Source: Pseudisothecium myosuroides (Eukaryota; Streptophyta; Bryopsida; Hypnales; Lembophyllaceae). Taken from it: 64,000 bases of DNA. The position numbers and the translations under genes are program-made. Every line of letters begins with the position of its first letter. The first letter of the stretch is position 1. Location of the stretch: positions 3,227,296 through 3,291,295 of the forward strand of contig OX637292.1 of NCBI GenBank assembly GCA_951799445.1, written 5' to 3'. This document shows positions 36,299-51,127 of the stretch, one piece after another. The notes under the pieces were generated by a model. It worked only from the letters and a program-made list of their open reading frames with translations. It was not told where the DNA came from and made no database searches.

Positions 36299-37529
36299 TT
36301 TTTTTTTTTTTTAATTTTTACAAATTTAAGTATAGTTTTATATACAAAAAGCCCAAAAAAGAGTGTAAAACCAAAATAGGTATGTCACGTACTAATATAG
36401 CATTTGGTCCCTTATAGGTTGTTTCTCCCCAAATAAATCCCATTTCCACTTGTACATAGGTTAAAACGTGAAAATATCGGTAAAAAGTAGAATTAATGGC
36501 TAACCTGACCCAAACAGCCCAGACCTACGGTACATGTGACATCTTATGGCTAAAATTGGTCCGAGGGAACACCGTTGAGGTCCTAAGTCCATTCTCAGAG
36601 ATAGGTTTCACTTTCCCCATAGCATCAAAGAAATAGCAAAGTCCCCAATTGTTGGCCTACAGGAGTTACAAACTCAAGATGGACTCGTAAGAGGAATCTA
36701 CGGATGGAGTATGGTATTTTAGGGTGGAAATCACATTTGGGACTCAATGGCGAAATCAGCTTGCCAAGATTCCCTTGTATGTGAAAGATTCTCTAGTTGC
36801 CAGAATTGAAAGGAGAAGGCAGAATTTGATTCTCCTCTGACCTTTGTGCAAAGTAAAAATATGAGTTTGCACATCTTTTGTGAAATTCCATGAGAGGTTC
36901 CATTAAAAGTTTCGGAATTTTCTGACTTGCAGAAGATGCCCTTTCGGACGGTCAACCGCCAAAACCTACGATGAGAAATTCCTAGAAATTATCCAGGCTG
37001 CGGTAAAATCTCACTAAAAATTAGATTAGCTTATTTTATGCTAATAAGATGCCCCACCAAGTTTCAAGCCATTCCGATAGCCAGAAGTGCCCGAACCAAC
37101 GAGATTCCCCGGAAATTGGCGAAATTGAAGTTTACGGTGGAGTTGACTTGCGTACCGGAAGCATACGAAATCGGAATAAGGTCAAAGCTAGGTCTTTTCT
37201 TACTCCCTCATACCTACTAAAGAACCTAGGCTAGTTACTTTTCTCAAAAAAGTCAACCTCCAAGATTTGGGTTCTTACCTTGTTTTGGCGTTCAGTTAGT
37301 GGTAGGTTATGTTGCATTTTTTAGAGTTTGGTTAAGGGGTGGGGGATTCCTCAAGATTAAAAATGGCCTTCTGAAGCCAACGGCGCAATCGGTTTTCAAT
37401 TTAGAGTTGATCTCCAGAAGTTAGACATTTGGACCAGCGTAGAAAGTCAAAAACTGAAGATTAGGATGAAAATCTTAGTTGATAAGTTTACGACTTAGGA
37501 AAAGAGGGGGGTGAGCACCCTTGAAAATG

Positions 37530-37537
37530 TATATAAG
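37530..37537 (+). promoter_or_regulatory. TATA box candidate
   Basis: TATATAAG followed by GGGGGCTC and a CTCTCACA start-like context. No ORF follows. Confidence 0.35.
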
Positions 37538-38012
37538 GGGGCTCATTTTCCTCTCACAAACACCCCTTGTAGCCATATTTTGGCTCATTTTATACAATTG
37601 GATTCATTTAGTTGGATTTTGGCCGTTTTAGACCATGTTGCCAATTTTGTGTGTTTTTGAAGCATTTTTAGCTTCATTGTTGGTGTTTTTGGAGCTCTCT
37701 TTGAAGGACATTGGGGTCCCTTCAAAGCTTGCTCTTGCTTAACTTGTTGTGGTTTATTACGGGTTTTATTGCGTGGTTCTTGTTACTTGGCACTAATCCT
37801 AGAGAACGCCCCCTCCATACCTTGGCGATGCCGCTTAGGGGGCCCTCTAGTGCCTAATTGTTGTTGCATGGGCTTAAGTAGAAACTCCTTAATTGCGAAG
37901 TTCCCCTAAGTTTGTGTTTATGTGTTATTTGGCCTTGGTTAGGTGCTAGTTTAACTCTTGACGTGGTACTTTGGCTTCCCTTGTTCCCCGGTTCTATATG
38001 TTTTCTCTTATA

Positions 38013-38280
38013 CGGCAAAGCTTTGACTTTGCTTCGTTTGAGTTGTCTTAGAAAATTGGAGATTTATCAAAGCACGGCGAAGCTTTGACTTTGCTTCGTT
38101 TGAGTGGTCTTAAAAAATTGGAAATTTAGCAAAGCACGGCGAAGCTTTGACTTTGCTTCGTTTGAGTGGTCTTAGAAAATTGGAAATTTAGCAAAGCATG
38201 GCGAAGCTTTGACTTTGTTTCGTTTGAGTTGTCTTGAAAAATTGGAGATTTAGCAAAGCACGGCGAAGCTTTGACTTTCT
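38013..38280. repeat. 62-bp tandem repeat, ~4.3 copies
   Basis: CGGC-AAGCTTTGACTTT recurs at 38013, 38075, 38137, 38199 and 38261, exactly 62 bp apart, and the final unit is truncated. Units differ by only a few substitutions, so the expansion is recent. Each unit contains the near-palindrome GGCGAAGCTTTGACTTTGC. Confidence 0.95.
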
Positions 38281-38285
38281 TTACT

Positions 38286-40198
38286 CCAAAAAACCTCCAA
38301 AAAATTAGAAGTGATCACTTTTTACTCCAAGTTTAGTTTCCAAAACAATTGTTGTGGAATTCCAAGTTTAGTATCCAAAAACTAGTGCTTAGCCTCCAAG
38401 GTTCACATGTGATTTAGACCTTTAGCCACCCCAAAAAGAAACAAGCCTTGATTTAAAACATTAGAGAAAAAGAGATCTCAAGTGATTTTGAGTTTTAAGA
38501 AAATCCAGAAAAGCCACCAAGCCAAGGTCCAGGCAGGGAAACCTCAAAGTCCAGGCGGGGAAGCCCAAGCTGTACAGGAGCCAAGTCCACCCGGGAGCCC
38601 AATAGCCGCCACGTGTAGAGTCTACTTAGAGGTTTCCAAAACCATCTCACACTTAGAATTTGGATTCAAATTGAAAGAGATATTAGCAGATGAAGTTTAG
38701 GAATAATATTGGATGAAAGTTAGTACATTTCATCCAAATGGAACAAGAATAGAAATTTAGGTAGAACCCTAAATCTAAACTCCAGAAGTGAAACAAAAAT
38801 TAGAATTCAAGTTGTAGGTTAGTAGAAAACCATGGATGATGTTTGAAGTACCGATTAGCGGTCAAACTTCATCCATTGATAACTCCTAGTAGGAAGGTCC
38901 AATTAGCACGTGTCTTAGCATTTTGGAAAGCTAGAATTAAGAATTACAAAGAAAAATTAACAAAAATGTAAAAATAGTAATCTGCTCAGAGTAGCACCGA
39001 GCCACATAAGTAGGATAAAGATCAAATAATTATTAAAAGAGGTAATCAAAGAGAAGAATTAGATTTGGAAATAAGTAGAAAGCACTTAGTAAAGTCCAGA
39101 ACTAGTCTAACTTAGGAGAAATTCTTAATCATTTAGTAGCAAACAACGGATGAACATTAGGGTTAGAATATGGATGAAATAGGGTAAAACTCATCCATCC
39201 AAGTCCAAACTTAGAACTTAGGTAGAAGTTGGCAATATAGAGTCAGAGTCAAAAACTTGAAGTAAAATAGAATAGGAAAGGGGTCTAAATCCAAGGATGA
39301 AGTTTGGATAGACTTATAGAAGCTAGAACTTCATTCGTCCATAACTCTTGCTAAGAAGGTTGCATAATGTTGAGTTTTATATTTTTGGAAATGGCATGAA
39401 ATTCTCTGTCTTTATATGTGGCTAAATTTAGACTATATCACCTTTCTTTCAAAAACCACCGTGGCCTAGTTGGTACGACCTAATTAGAGTAAAACTTGCA
39501 ATTTTAGTTAGTTTTTCTTGATTTCTTTAGTTCTTGCAACCTTATGTATGTTTAGGATTTAGAAAAGACCCATTGTTTGGAAGGCACAATGGATTTACGC
39601 TAGGCACCCATAGAACGAGAATCAAACCTAAAACTCAAGAGCCTGGTTGTGCTCACTTATTTACCAAGCGTGGGTAAATAAGCGCTTACAAGGGCCTAGG
39701 CTGGATTTGTTTTCAAGGCCTATAGCAAGTTGTCCACCAACGGCTCATAGTACTCTCAAGCAACAAACCAACGTCTTGGAAGACAAAACAATGTCGGAGA
39801 TACATCCAATCTGCACTCTAGAATGGTTGAGCAGGCCCCAATTTGTTTTTCAAGAGCCCGCTCAAATTCTACATGATGCAAGCGCTTGGGTGGGGGACCT
39901 TTTCTCATGCAGGCCTAAGTTACAGAGTTGTCAAGGCCACTTGTTTGGAAAATGAGTGCAGATGCTCTTATTAGCTTTGGCTTTGAAACTTCGGCGGTGC
40001 TATATTTTTGTGTTCCAATTAGGTCAACCCATCCCAAGTGGATACCACCAATATTGCAAATAAGGTCACATTTTTTTGTGAGAATTGTGCAATTAATACT
40101 TGGAGCCTCCAAAATATTTTCTTTCGCACAATGATTTTTTTTTTTTGAATTGGCAACTCCGCCAGTACCACTTTTTCTTCTTGAAATTGTTCACTGGA
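38286..40198. other. Intergenic, no gene recognised
   Basis: A GC-elevated patch near 38515-38620 with two AAGTCCAGGC-type repeats and a 73-codon open frame has no recognisable domain. A perfect 10-bp hairpin (CTTATTTACC / GGTAAATAAG, 7-nt loop) lies at 39656-39682. Confidence 0.4.
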
Positions 40199-41115
40199 TT
40201 AACCCCTATAGGACCGTTGTCCCTTCGGGAGACAAATGCGTTTTCAGGGAGGTACCTACAGGCTGAAATTTTCTTCTGATTTTTTGAAACTTTTTTTGGA
40301 GGTAGGAAAGCTAATTAGCTTTGTGGGAATATAATTTTTTTCACAATTGATGCCCGGGAAAAAAAGTTATGACCAAATAAATTCAAAACAAGGGAAGGGG
40401 GACAACCCGGGCAGCAAAAAAAAAATGGCAAAATTTTGAATTAATTTTTTTTTCTCATAGATTATATTTTTGTCTATCTGGAAAGCTTTGATTCATTTCA
40501 TTTGGATTTATTATGAGAAAGTTATGGACATTCTTGTTTTTGGGGCAATTAGAGCATCTTCTTGAAAAGAATAACCTGTAGGATTCATTTATGAATGCAA
40601 TTTTATCAAGTTTTCAATTTTTTTTTGCATGGTTTAGTTTACTTGCTAGAACAATCTCACCATTGGGATTAGTGCATTTTAGTTCCATCTAAGAGATATT
40701 AATATTTTAGATTTTCCTTCTATCTTGTACCTACTTCTACTTAACAATTCTTTTAAGAATGATAATTAAGTTTTTTTGAATTTTTTTCCCTAGACTCTCA
40801 ACTCAATTCTCCACTATAAAGATTTAAAGCTCAAAACTCTGTAAATTTTAAGTTAAAAATGTTCAAAGTCAAAAAATCTAGTCCCGCAATGTGTTGAAAA
40901 ACTTGTTTTTTTCACTTTCAACGCAGATATCTTGCAATTTGTGCAGTCAAAAATTTTGAAAAATTTTCCACACACTCTCATACTAGTTAGGTGTAAGAAC
41001 CTATGGTTAGGTGTGAAAAAAAAACATTTTTCAATTTTTTTAACTTTTTGCTATAGAAATGGCAGCTTTGTGTGTTTTGGGGCAAAAAAAAAGGCCTTGG
41101 TCCTTTAGGGGTTAA
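40199..41115 (+). mobile_element. TTAA-flanked element, ~0.9-kb class, copy 2
   Basis: TTAA lies at 40199-40202 and 41112-41115, with termini CCCCTATAGGACC and, inverted, CCCCTAAAGGACC. It is collinear with 12462-13375 and inverted relative to 61173-62106. It is non-coding. Confidence 0.87.
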
Positions 41116-41198
41116 TAATGATGAAGATTCTTTTTCAGCTTTTGCATAGAAGGAGACTCACTTTCTAACTAGTTGAAAGAGAGGCAAACAAGAGATTA

Positions 41199-42259
41199 CA
41201 CCTTAAATGAGGCACTTTGTTTTGTTTATTTGTTATCTTCAGAATCGTGCGTCCTCTAGTCGTATTCAAGGTACCATCGGAAAGTTCTCAGCAACAAGGT
41301 GTGTACGGACTTTGTTTTGTGGCGTTCCGACCTATAGTGTGAAAGTTATTGAATTTTAAAGTTTATATGAATTTATAAATTAGAAAGATTACTTTTATTT
41401 TATTTTGGTTGTGGCAATAGCATAGGGCACACTAGTCCATCCATCCATCCATATGGCCAATTTCATTAAAATGGTGGTATTCCGTTAATTTGGCACTTTT
41501 AGTAGTTCAGACCGCACAATCTGAACTGTTTTTTCTGTACCAAATCTATACCAGTGTTAGATTTTTGAAATCTACACTAGTCCTAGATATTTGAAATCTA
41601 TACCAATCCTAGATTTTTTAGACTGCACAGTCTGATATCTATGCTTGTCCTAGATTTCTGAAATCTAAAATTGACCTAGATGTTAGAAGTGTACATTTGT
41701 CCTAGATGTCACAGTGTGAAAATGGCACATGGAATACCGCCATTTTAATGAAATTTGCCATCCATCCATACCTTAAGACAGGCTGTTTGTTTTGTTTTGT
41801 TTGTTTGTTACGTTGAGATCGGTTGTGCCCCGGTCGTGTGCTTGGTATTGTTGGAAAGCCGCCTCGGCGAGGAAGGATGCATGAGCTTTGTTTCGCGGCA
41901 TTTGGACCTACAGTGTGAAAATTATCGATTTCTGAGTTATTTTTGGATCTTAAAAATTAGAAAATTACTTTTACTTTTATTCTGGTTGTGGCAACGGCAC
42001 AGGGCACACTAGTACTTCTTAAATTAGGATGTTCGTTTTGTTTTGTTTGTTATGTTGAGATCTCCAGAACCGCATGCCCCCGGTTGCAGTCTTGGTACCG
42101 TCGGAAAGTTCTCAATAATGAGGTTTGCATAGACTTTGTTTCATGGCGTTTGGACCTACGTTGTGATAGTTATTGAATTTCAAAGTTTTTACAAATTTAA
42201 AAAATAGAAAATGACTTTTACTTTTATTTTGGCTGTGACAACGGCATAGGGCACACTGT
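41199..42259 (+). repeat. Three adjacent copies of the Helitron-like ~240-bp repeat
   Basis: The copies are at about 41199-41436, 41765-42013 and 42014-42259. Each runs from CCTTAA through a TTTG run, GAGATC, GAAAG and GGCGTT to a GGGCACACT end (CTAGT in the first two, CTGT in the last). Copies 1 and 2 are separated by a MITE inserted at 41454-41760. Before that insertion the array was close to head-to-tail. Confidence 0.7.
41454..41760. mobile_element. MULE-like MITE, 307 bp, long TIR
   Basis: Inverted termini of about 29 bp begin TGGCCAATTTCATTAAAATG on the left and, inverted, TGGCAAATTTCATTAAAATG on the right. Flanks TCCATCCATA at 41444-41453 and 41761-41770 form a 10-bp direct repeat, the length expected of Mutator-like elements, though the TCCA microsatellite context weakens that. 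The interior carries several GATTTCTGAAATC-type palindromes. Confidence 0.75.
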
Positions 42260-42302
42260 CTGGTTCATTCTTGAATGTTCATTCTTGAAAACAGCAGTCA
42301 GC

Positions 42303-42351
42303 TATCTATGAAAATTGTCCATGTGTTTCAAGGAAAAAAAAGAAAAAAGAG
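42303..42351 (+). mobile_element. Minimal L1 tail insertion, 49 bp
   Basis: The target duplication AGCAGTCAGC lies at 42293-42302 and 42352-42361. The insert is only ATGAAAATTGTCCATGTG, then TTTCAAGG and an A-rich tail. It has the same terminal hairpin and tail as the insertions at 13389-13516 and 33835-33909. Confidence 0.8.
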
Positions 42352-42361
42352 AGCAGTCAGC

Positions 42362-44329
42362 CCCTGGCTTGTGTTTTTTCTGAGATCCAGTTTTGCCAGA
42401 CCGACCACTGGCGATCAGCTCCTCCATCGACAGTTCAGTTCCATTCTGAGCCAGCTCTCCATGCCAGTGAGGAAATCCCAGTGCTGTTTTCCAGCTCGGT
42501 CGGCGGTTGCCGGTTCTGCTGGCCGGCGCACCCTCCAAGAAACGACACCAGGAACGTCTACCATATTACCATTTCGTCGGCTTCCCTTCACTGTCTAGGT
42601 TCTATTTTCAGTAAGCTTCCCACACCAAGTGGCGATGGCGCTCAGCTGGGTTTAATTTTCCTCTGCTTTGCTTGCAGTGTGGGAAGTGCTTCGTCGAAAG
42701 AAATGGTAGTTCCAAATGCACCTAGTGCACCAATGGCTCAGGAATTGCAGTGGCGATGGAGTTCCTTTCGGGGTGGTTTCCAGGCGGTGTGACATCAATT
42801 GATAAGATTTTTAGGGGCCAACTTTGGCAGCAGAGGAGGATGCTCCACTTGAAAGCTGGACGGACGTGACGAAATGATCGAGAAAGGGAGGCTGGAACTG
42901 TTGGCGAAAGTGCGTTCAGGGTGAAGTGCTTCATGCCGGAGTAAAACGTAGTCTACTTGGTTGGCTTCACGTGAGTTTTGGGTTCTGGTTCAGTCATGAT
43001 GCTCCACGTTCTAGAGTTGCTTGCTCCTCGGAAGGGATTCTGAGAAACTCTCAAGGTGGCTTCTGTGCCTAGTTACTATTATTAGACTCTGGTCAAATGT
43101 TCATATTTTCTTGTTGGCACTTGAAAGGAGGTTCCAATGCACCAAAGAACGTGACATTTGGAAACCGTATGCAAAAGTTACTAAGGAACGAAGTTTGGTT
43201 CTAAAACAATTTCTTCCACGTTATTTGATACTTTGATTTTGGAGATGTACATGGAGTGAAGATGGTAGTTTAGGGTCAGTGGCACATTTGGAGGTGCACA
43301 CCTTACATAGAAAGAAATTTGGCATGAAATGTAGAGTACATATGAAGCATAATCCATCTCTAGTTAGAGATGTATCAATGAAATTAAAATTGTTGCACTT
43401 TCTTTTTCTTTTTCTTGATGTTAGGGTATTTTTTATTCATCTTCAATTGTTTAGGATATGCAGACTCCATTTGATTGGCTTCACCAATCTAAAGTTATTG
43501 AACTTGAGTGTATAAGTGCAAATCCCATTTGTCTTACATTGGTAGGATCATGAGATGGAGTTTATCTTCTACGGGTGCTCTCTATGCTAAGGTGCACTAG
43601 GATGTGTAGAAGAAGTGACTGATCATGGGAATTGGCAAGCCTATACAACTTTAATGCATGGGGCAACATATGCTTTGCGCATCTGCAACTGCCCCTAGAG
43701 ATGGAGAGGCTTATTGTAATTAAAGAATTGAAAGAATTGTACAAGTTTCAACTACGTGTAGGAATTTATCCTACCTAGACTCTCCCTACAGAGGCGAATC
43801 TGTTGGAAAGTGTAGTTTAGATGGTTCAAAAATCTTGTAGGTACGCAAGTACAAGTGAGTTGATTTTTCTGCTAAGTACCTGTGGTTGAGTTTGAAAACT
43901 CAATTGGATAAAAGAATGAACCATTACAGTTCTTTAGTCATCATCCACAACAAAGTCTAATTCATTGCAGGTAGTCTCAAAAATGTTATTCATTCAAATC
44001 CATCTTGTGGTAGGACCTCCAATTAATGCATGCGACTTTGAAAAACTTAAATGGATTTGGATTTCAACTCCGTTTTTCCTGCAGAGGTTGGGACCAACAG
44101 CCTGTGCAGGGGAGGAGGGCCTTAAAGAGCATGATTGCACCAGTTTCAACTGTACGCAATGCTTCAAATCCTTCACAATTTCATGCAATACACTCTGATT
44201 TACTCACTTACATTTTGCTTCTCTTGTAAGTTATATGCCTGACAAGCCTCCCTCAAAATACACTACATCAATTTTATGAGTTTTCCTTGTAATTATACAA
44301 ACTAACCCAATCCTAAGAAAGTTGTTCCG
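42362..44329. other. GC-elevated island then intergenic, no gene assigned
   Basis: From about 42380 to 42985 GC content resembles that around the gene starts in this window. Overlapping open frames lie on both strands, and a pyrimidine-AG acceptor-like site is near 42680, but no domain is recognisable. It may be a noncoding transcript, a promoter or a decayed gene. The remainder up to the BTB gene shows nothing recognisable. Confidence 0.3.
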
Positions 44330-45423
44330 TCATGGCGGCGGTGCTTTATGGTGCTCGACTTTCCCCATCTTCCCCTTGAGCCGCTTGACGACTCCATTGC
44401 AGAGCTTGGCCACAAGAGTGGGGTCATCCTTGAGGAAGTTGTCATAGCCATGGATTTCCGAGATATCGGTGTAATTGCTGGCTACGAAGCCCACGATGGC
44501 GTGCACGAGCTGGTCCGCGCGGCACTTGTTGCCCAGCAGGAAGTACTCGAAGACGCGGTCCGGGTGGATGGACTTCATCAGCTTCTCCTGGCAAAGATCG
44601 TGCAGCAGCCCGATGCCATACTTGTCGGAGGCGCGGAGCAATTTATCGGCGAGCTCGCTCATCACATCATCCTTCACGTACCCCGTGTAGAAGAAGTGGA
44701 TGAAGGCCTCCAGGGCTGCATGCTCAATGTCCATCTTCACCATCTGAGGGTTCACCACGTCCTTCATGGCTGCGAACATGTTTTTGAACGTCACGGATTT
44801 CCCCATCTGTAGGAACGAGTTCCATGCCATCCTTAGACTTGGAATTGAACCTTAAAAGCTTAAAGAATTCCAAAATTTGTGCTAATACATAAGTAGTTTA
44901 CTAGGCATAGAATTTAAGCTGGAGTATGAGCTACTATATGCACTAGATAATGGACAAAAGTTATAAGGCCAAGTCAGTTATCAGAGAGGATCCTCTCCTT
45001 TGAACTACGACAAGATCAACAAATCTTGTAAATCTATAGTTCCCTCTGTGTGAGGAAGGTGACTCTAAACTACTGTCCCTCTTTACACACGCATTGCACC
45101 ATGTGGCAATGGAGTAATAGTTGGGCAACTTCAACTTGGCATTATGGAATTTGTCATGAGAATTATAGGTAAGCGTACTCAAGAGTAGAATTATCCGATG
45201 ATGTTTAATTTCCGTTTAGTTGTGGCTGGCTTACCAGTATGGATTTATGAGCATGGACGAGCCTTCCGTCGTTTGCCTCCAAAATTACATCTGTGTGTGG
45301 CGGGAGCATCGTCTCGGGGTCCCATGTGGTGATGAAATTCTGCTTCTCCAGAAGCTTTTGCATCTGGTCTTGCAGGTCGTCGAGCTCGACATTGGAGCAC
45401 ATCCAAGGGAGAAACCTCGGCAT
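44330..45423 (-). CDS. BTB/POZ domain protein, 2 exons
   Basis: Exons 45423-45235 and 44806-44330 join in phase 0 across a GT-AG intron to give 221 aa. Exon 1 ends HTDVILEANDGRLVHAHKSIL and exon 2 begins MGKSVTFKNMF. This reconstitutes the BTB core (DV-L, HAHKSIL, S-F-NMF), followed by HAALEAFIHFFYTGYV, LLRASDKYGIGLLHDLCQEKL and a short helical tail. Such plant proteins often act as substrate adaptors of CUL3 ubiquitin ligases. That role is from the family, not seen here. The start is uncertain: an in-frame TGA lies nine bases before the chosen ATG, and coding-like sequence continues upstream of it. A downstream ATG at 45402 is another possible start. Confidence 0.75.
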
Positions 45424-45432
45424 TGGAGACCA

Positions 45433-45534
45433 TCAGAAAGTTTCAGCCGAATCAGCCGTGATGTTTAGAAAATCAGTAATACAGACTTCCTGCTGCGGCA
45501 TCCCAAACGGCTCCTTTTCGACAAGGATCTGCAT
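45433..45534 (-). other. Short upstream ORF (33 aa) in frame with the BTB gene
   Basis: From ATG at 45534 to TGA at 45435-45433 the sequence reads as 33 codons with coding-like composition (begins MQILVEKEPFG, ends ADSAETF). It is in the same frame as the BTB ORF and separated from it by nine bases. It could be a regulatory upstream ORF, or a real 5' exon segment whose link to the BTB gene has been broken or is spliced in a way I cannot resolve. Confidence 0.35.
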
Positions 45535-47978
45535 TATTTTGCTGCCAGGTTTTTAGGTTTCAGTATTCTCAATGATTTGTGCTTAACAAAAAATTTGTAA
45601 TCATGCTGATTTCGAACAAATTTATGCAAAGTTTGCAACAAGCTTTGCTTTGACAAAATAGTTTAGCTTTTGTTGGTGCATGAATTGTTAGTAAGGACTT
45701 CTTTGACTTCAGAGGTTCATGAAGGACGTACATGCTTCAATGAACAATTATGGCATGTGAAAGGTCAAGTGAATCAACAAACACAAAAGTTTTGCCCAGG
45801 GGTGCACGAGTTACTTTTATAATTGCATCTAGTGGCTAGTCAAAAAGTCATCAACAAGTATTTCATCATATCCAACATCTTTTGTGTGAAGGTAGTACTA
45901 GCAAAATCACTCTCACAAATTTTGTCAAGTATGGTCTACATAGAATGAAAGAATAAATACTAGTTCTTATCATTTTCCATGTGAGCACTTTTGAGATTTT
46001 TGAGCAATTATTGGTCAAAAGGAAATTTCTTAAATTTGCATTGCCATGTCATCTTAATGTGACATGTATGAAACAATGCCACATGAAAATGAGACTCCAC
46101 AACGTACATTATCATATCTAGGCCTAGTCTTTCAAGCACAATTGAAATTGAATTGCTACCCTCAAAAGGCTAAAAGATGGTGTTCAAGTTTCTAAGTAGA
46201 AGATAGGGGAAGATAAGGAATTCACATACCGCAAAAGAGCACCTCTAAAATAATAGCAACATATTAACTAAACTCCGGATGAGATGCAAGGACCAATTAG
46301 TAGCCCATCAAAGTCAACAAAATGCCTCGCAATATTGGGATCACCTGATATTGTCTCTTCCAATATGTATCATATAGCAAGCTTATAGCTTCAAGGCTTG
46401 AAATATGCTAAACCTTACCAAACTCCAAAAAACTACATTTTTTCTACATCAACAAAAAAAATGAATTGATGAGCAGGTCAACGTATTCTATGTCGCACCA
46501 ATTGCTTTTCTTGCTTTTCTTCTAATGCAATAGGGACTTATTATAATAGATCAATGGCATACTACTACTTCATTATCTATCTACTAGTTTTTCATTTCAA
46601 AATTCAAATGAATACTATTAAAAACAAAAGTTTATGCCAAGGGGTGCTTGTTACATTTTTGATTGTGTCTATTGGCTATCCAAAGGTCACCAATATGTAT
46701 ACCAAACATATTCTACATCTTGTATCTCAACTTAATCCTCAAGTGTTTGATTGATTTTTCACAATTGACAAGTTGACATTGCAATTTGAGAGGGTAAACA
46801 TTTTGGTTAATCCAAGGCCCAAGTTATATGTGAGGTCGGAAGATCTCGTCAAGTGGGTAGTAAGAACTCAATCCTTTCAACATGCACTATGGCTATACTA
46901 ACCACTTTTTCTTTGAATTTTGTAAAGTTTTGGAATAATTCATTTTCTATATACCATAATATTCCATAGCCTATGTTATTCCTACATTCCTTTGTTTGAA
47001 TTTGAGATTCAGTTTTCATAGAACTATCTCAAAATCGGCTCACTTTCTAAACTTGAAATTCAAAACGACTTCTGGCATTATCAAAAGGATCAAAACCGCA
47101 TTCCTAAGCCGACAATTTCTCCAGATTAGCCATATTAGAAGAAGCAGCAAATAGAAACAACACTGACTTTTGCATCCATTTAACTCATGTTGGTTCATTG
47201 CTATATTATTTATAGCAAGATACAAACTAGAAGGAAACATTAGCCATAGATACAAGCGTACTAACTTGCAATTGTACAAACTTCAGTGGAAGGTTCGGTA
47301 CAGTTAGAAAGATGGACTTGGATTCTTAGGTGCAGCAAAGGGCTTCTCCAGAAAAGTTATATGCATTAGTGTTGACAGGAGGTAGATTTGTTACAGTCTG
47401 AGAACGGGAAGATAGAAGGGTAATCATGTTTCATGAAAATTTAGCCGGGCTTGCTGGGCTGTGGGTGGGGCTGTGGATTAGTGCCTCCTTGATCATTCCA
47501 GCAGCAAAACTGGCAAATTTCAAGGAAGTTTTGTTCTTCACCTTAGCCTGGAGTGATTTATTTCTTCTCCTTTTCTTGGTCACTGTCAAGTCGGTGGATG
47601 ACACCATCACGGATTTCATTGAATTAAAACAACGATTTAATCCTCTGTTTCTTTTCTTGTAGACTCATCACTTGATAAGTCTTCAGTGAACTGTGTAGCT
47701 GAAACAAGTGTATCTTACTAGTCTATATTACTTAAGATTAATAAGATATGTACAAAGTCAAGCATGCTTGATTAAAGTAGGTCCATAAAACTGTCCCTTT
47801 CCGAGTACCTCCTTGATCAAAATGTACGGACTTTGCTACAGATATCACACACAAAATGTCCTCCATTTCTTGAGGAGGAGGAGGACTTCTTTAGAGTGGG
47901 ATAGTTTCTCAAGCTTCTAGCAGCCTCTACCTCAGTAGCTAGAAGTATGGTATTAAAGCCTTAGTACGATCTAAGGAC
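45535..47978. repeat. Intergenic with a dispersed duplicated segment
   Basis: Segments near 45780-45885 and 46625-46735 are similar (ACAAAAGTTT, AGGGGTGC, GGCTA, CCAACATCTT / TCTACATCTT landmarks), indicating an old duplicated or dispersed repeat of about 105 bp. No gene is recognised in the rest. Confidence 0.35.
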
Positions 47979-50980
<3,002 letters not shown>

Positions 50981-51127
50981 GCTTCCCAACTTCTACTTCC
51001 TGCACCCACACAGACAGACAGATACACACAACTGAGTTACCATTAATTCTCCAGCAGCTTGGAGATAGAACTCACTCGAAGTTCACATTCCAGCCATGCG
51101 GGGGGCCAACGCTTGTGCTTTTTTCTG

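Larger units (their letters stand above)
36450..38285 (+). repeat. LTR-like block with TATA box (possible solo LTR remnant)
   Basis: The region contains TATATAAG at 37530-37537 about 30 bp before a pyrimidine-rich TCCTCTCACAAACACC start-like site. A GC-balanced leader and a tandem repeat follow. This resembles the U3-R-U5 organisation of a Ty3/gypsy LTR. I found no second LTR, primer-binding site or target duplication, so the limits are approximate and the call is tentative. Confidence 0.25.

Noticed and set aside
39468..39490. TGGCCTAGTTGG as a pol III A box
   Set aside because: No B box follows and no tRNA structure can be drawn.
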